This document shows, piece after piece, positions 62,806 through 64,000 of a DNA stretch of 64,000 nt. Location of the stretch: NCBI GenBank assembly GCA_963920525.1, contig OY986435.1, positions 268,922,299 to 268,986,298 on the forward strand. Direction: 5' to 3'. Position numbers and translations under genes: made by a program. Each line of letters opens with the position of its first letter. The first letter of the stretch is position 1. The notes beneath the pieces were generated by a model. The model had not been told where the DNA came from. It made no database searches and saw only the letters and a list, made by a program, of their open reading frames with translations. The stretch comes from Dichetophora obliterata (taxonomy: Eukaryota > Arthropoda > Insecta > Diptera > Sciomyzidae).

Positions 62806-64000
62806 CGCCTGTGTCCAAATGGAATTTATTTAATAATTTTATCTCACGCGCAATAGAACACAACAAAATTTCCTCTGCAATAGATAACATTAGTGGATGT
62901 AAAAATAACGAACAATTACAAGCAATTAAACAAAAATTGCATAATTTTAAAGTCATCGATACTGGTGGTTTACCTTCTGAAATTGTTTTTGTCATCAATA
63001 ACATTATCTAATAACTACAAATATTAATGTTAGCGATAGTTTGGCAAATGACTCTATTGGTGAACTAGTGCATATTGAAATTGACCAGAATGACCAGGTT
63101 AAAAAAGTTTGGCTGTAATTCGACGAGTCTAAAATTGGTCAGAAAACAAGAATTAAAGCTTCTGCTGACGCTCAATCGATTCAAGTTGGAAGAAGAGCTG
63201 TCCCAATACTACGAAAAAACGGTAGCATACCTCTTAATAAAAATAAAACAATCACAGTTATAAGAAATCATTTTCCATTAATTCTATATATATTAATGGC
63301 TATATATATTAATGGCTATAACTATTCATAAGTCACAGGGTGGATCATTCGCAGAGATTGCTTACTAATATGACAAAAAGCATTCCTTGCAATTACTCTA
63401 CGTCGCTTTGTCTCGTGTTACTAGTATTGACAAACTTTTTATCACTACCTCTGATGACGACCCTCAACAATTTATATTTCATCATGGAAGGCAAAATGAT
63501 TTTTCTAATGTTGATTTAATTCGCGAATTTCAAAGATTATCTCTTAACACATTAGAAACTAAATATATTACTATAAAAAATTTGATAGAGAGCAAACAGT
63601 TCTTTTCTGTAATGAGTTTAAATTGTCAGAGTCTCCATGCGCATTCTCAAGATCTTACCGATTCTATAACTCAAATCTGTGACATTATATTGTTATCAAA
63701 AACAAAAATGCAAAATGATGAAAGTATCGATATCACTAATTTCGCTTGTATATCTCAATTTCAGAGAAATAGTTGTCGTTCTGGAGGAGTTGCAATTTAT
63801 CGTAATTATAATAAAGATAAGTACAATACAGTCACTGGGAATATGTCAATATATTTAAACAGACTTCAGCTACAAAATTTTTCCGCTGATATTTCAAAAA
63901 TTGGAGAAGTATGTTCTGCAGATATGATAGATCATAATGGACAACATATTTTGATGATTTCGATTTACATTTCACCTCAGAATACGACAGAAAAAAACAA
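62806..64000 (+). pseudogene. Helentron protein: end of PIF1-like helicase fused to endonuclease, cut by window edge
   Basis: Rolling-circle element protein. The helicase part has IDTGGLPSEIVF and QVGRRAVPILRKNGSIPLNK, then motif V in MAITIHKSQGGSFAEIAY (~63312-63366) and motif VI in LLYVALSRVTSIDKLFITT (~63392-63448). It is followed in frame by an AP-like endonuclease start: FFSVMSLNCQSLHAHSQDL (~63603-63660), DIILLSKTKM and FQRNSCRSGGVAIYRNYN. A Helicase-then-endonuclease order is the Helentron hallmark; the endonuclease is thought to come from a CR1-like LINE. Frameshifts near 63010 and 63115 and stops near 63300 and 63367 show it is degenerate. Rep and helicase motifs I-IV are absent to the left, so it is 5'-truncated. 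The endonuclease continues past 64000. Confidence 0.8.

Noticed and set aside
62552..63004. 150-codon - strand ORF
   Set aside because: Antisense to the Helentron helicase remnant, which has recognisable motifs on +.

Overview
This window is dipteran nuclear DNA, from a higher fly and possibly a tephritid. It is AT-rich, host genes have short introns with ordinary GT-AG splice sites, and most of the sequence is transposable elements in several nesting layers. The species guess rests on a fly-type neuropeptide F precursor and on the mix of element families, not on a search.

Host genes. Three can be read. A neuropeptide F (NPF) precursor lies on the + strand in three exons between 27296 and 27722. 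Convergent to it, with stop codons 356 bp apart, is a complete eight-exon SV2/SVOP-like major facilitator transporter on the - strand (gene A, 36739 down to 28078, 512 codons plus stop). A paralogous transporter (gene B, - strand, 60666 down to 59053) follows upstream, but its first two exons are not in the window. Gene A's sixth intron is 6.1 kb and is filled with small inverted-repeat elements, a minisatellite and a Tc1-like element.

Elements, left to right. 1-7.4 kb holds a mariner remnant and broken CR1/Jockey-like LINEs, one split by a cluster of Helitron-type non-autonomous elements (1118-3602). 7.4-17 kb is one nearly complete LINE (PHD-finger ORF1, endonuclease, reverse transcriptase) interrupted by a 2.9-kb hAT element and a 2.4-kb pogo-like element, both with clean target duplications. 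17-23.9 kb is another decayed LINE interrupted by a PIF/Harbinger element, a LINE 3' fragment and an inverted-repeat element. 23.9-26.9 kb is a non-coding Helitron-type element. 37377-45414 is a full-length Ty3/gypsy errantivirus on the - strand with open gag, pol and env and two LTRs in which I see no difference; it is the youngest large insertion. 46-54.3 kb holds a tandem array carrying a small hAT element, a LINE fragment, a second hAT transposase and more Helitron-type repeats. 54.3-57.7 kb is a composite with TA-flanked inverted repeats carrying several smaller elements. 62.8-64 kb is the end of a Helentron with PIF1-like helicase motifs followed by an endonuclease domain, cut by the window edge.

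How it fits together. The host genes form a neuropeptide-transporter neighbourhood that has accumulated elements mainly in introns and flanks. The errantivirus sits about 640 bp upstream of gene A's start codon in the same orientation, so its LTR could influence that gene. Five small elements in the transporter introns and flank share a terminal motif (CATRGTRYAA, a short spacer, then AGGTRG); three have 8-9 bp target duplications, which suggests one Mutator-like MITE group.
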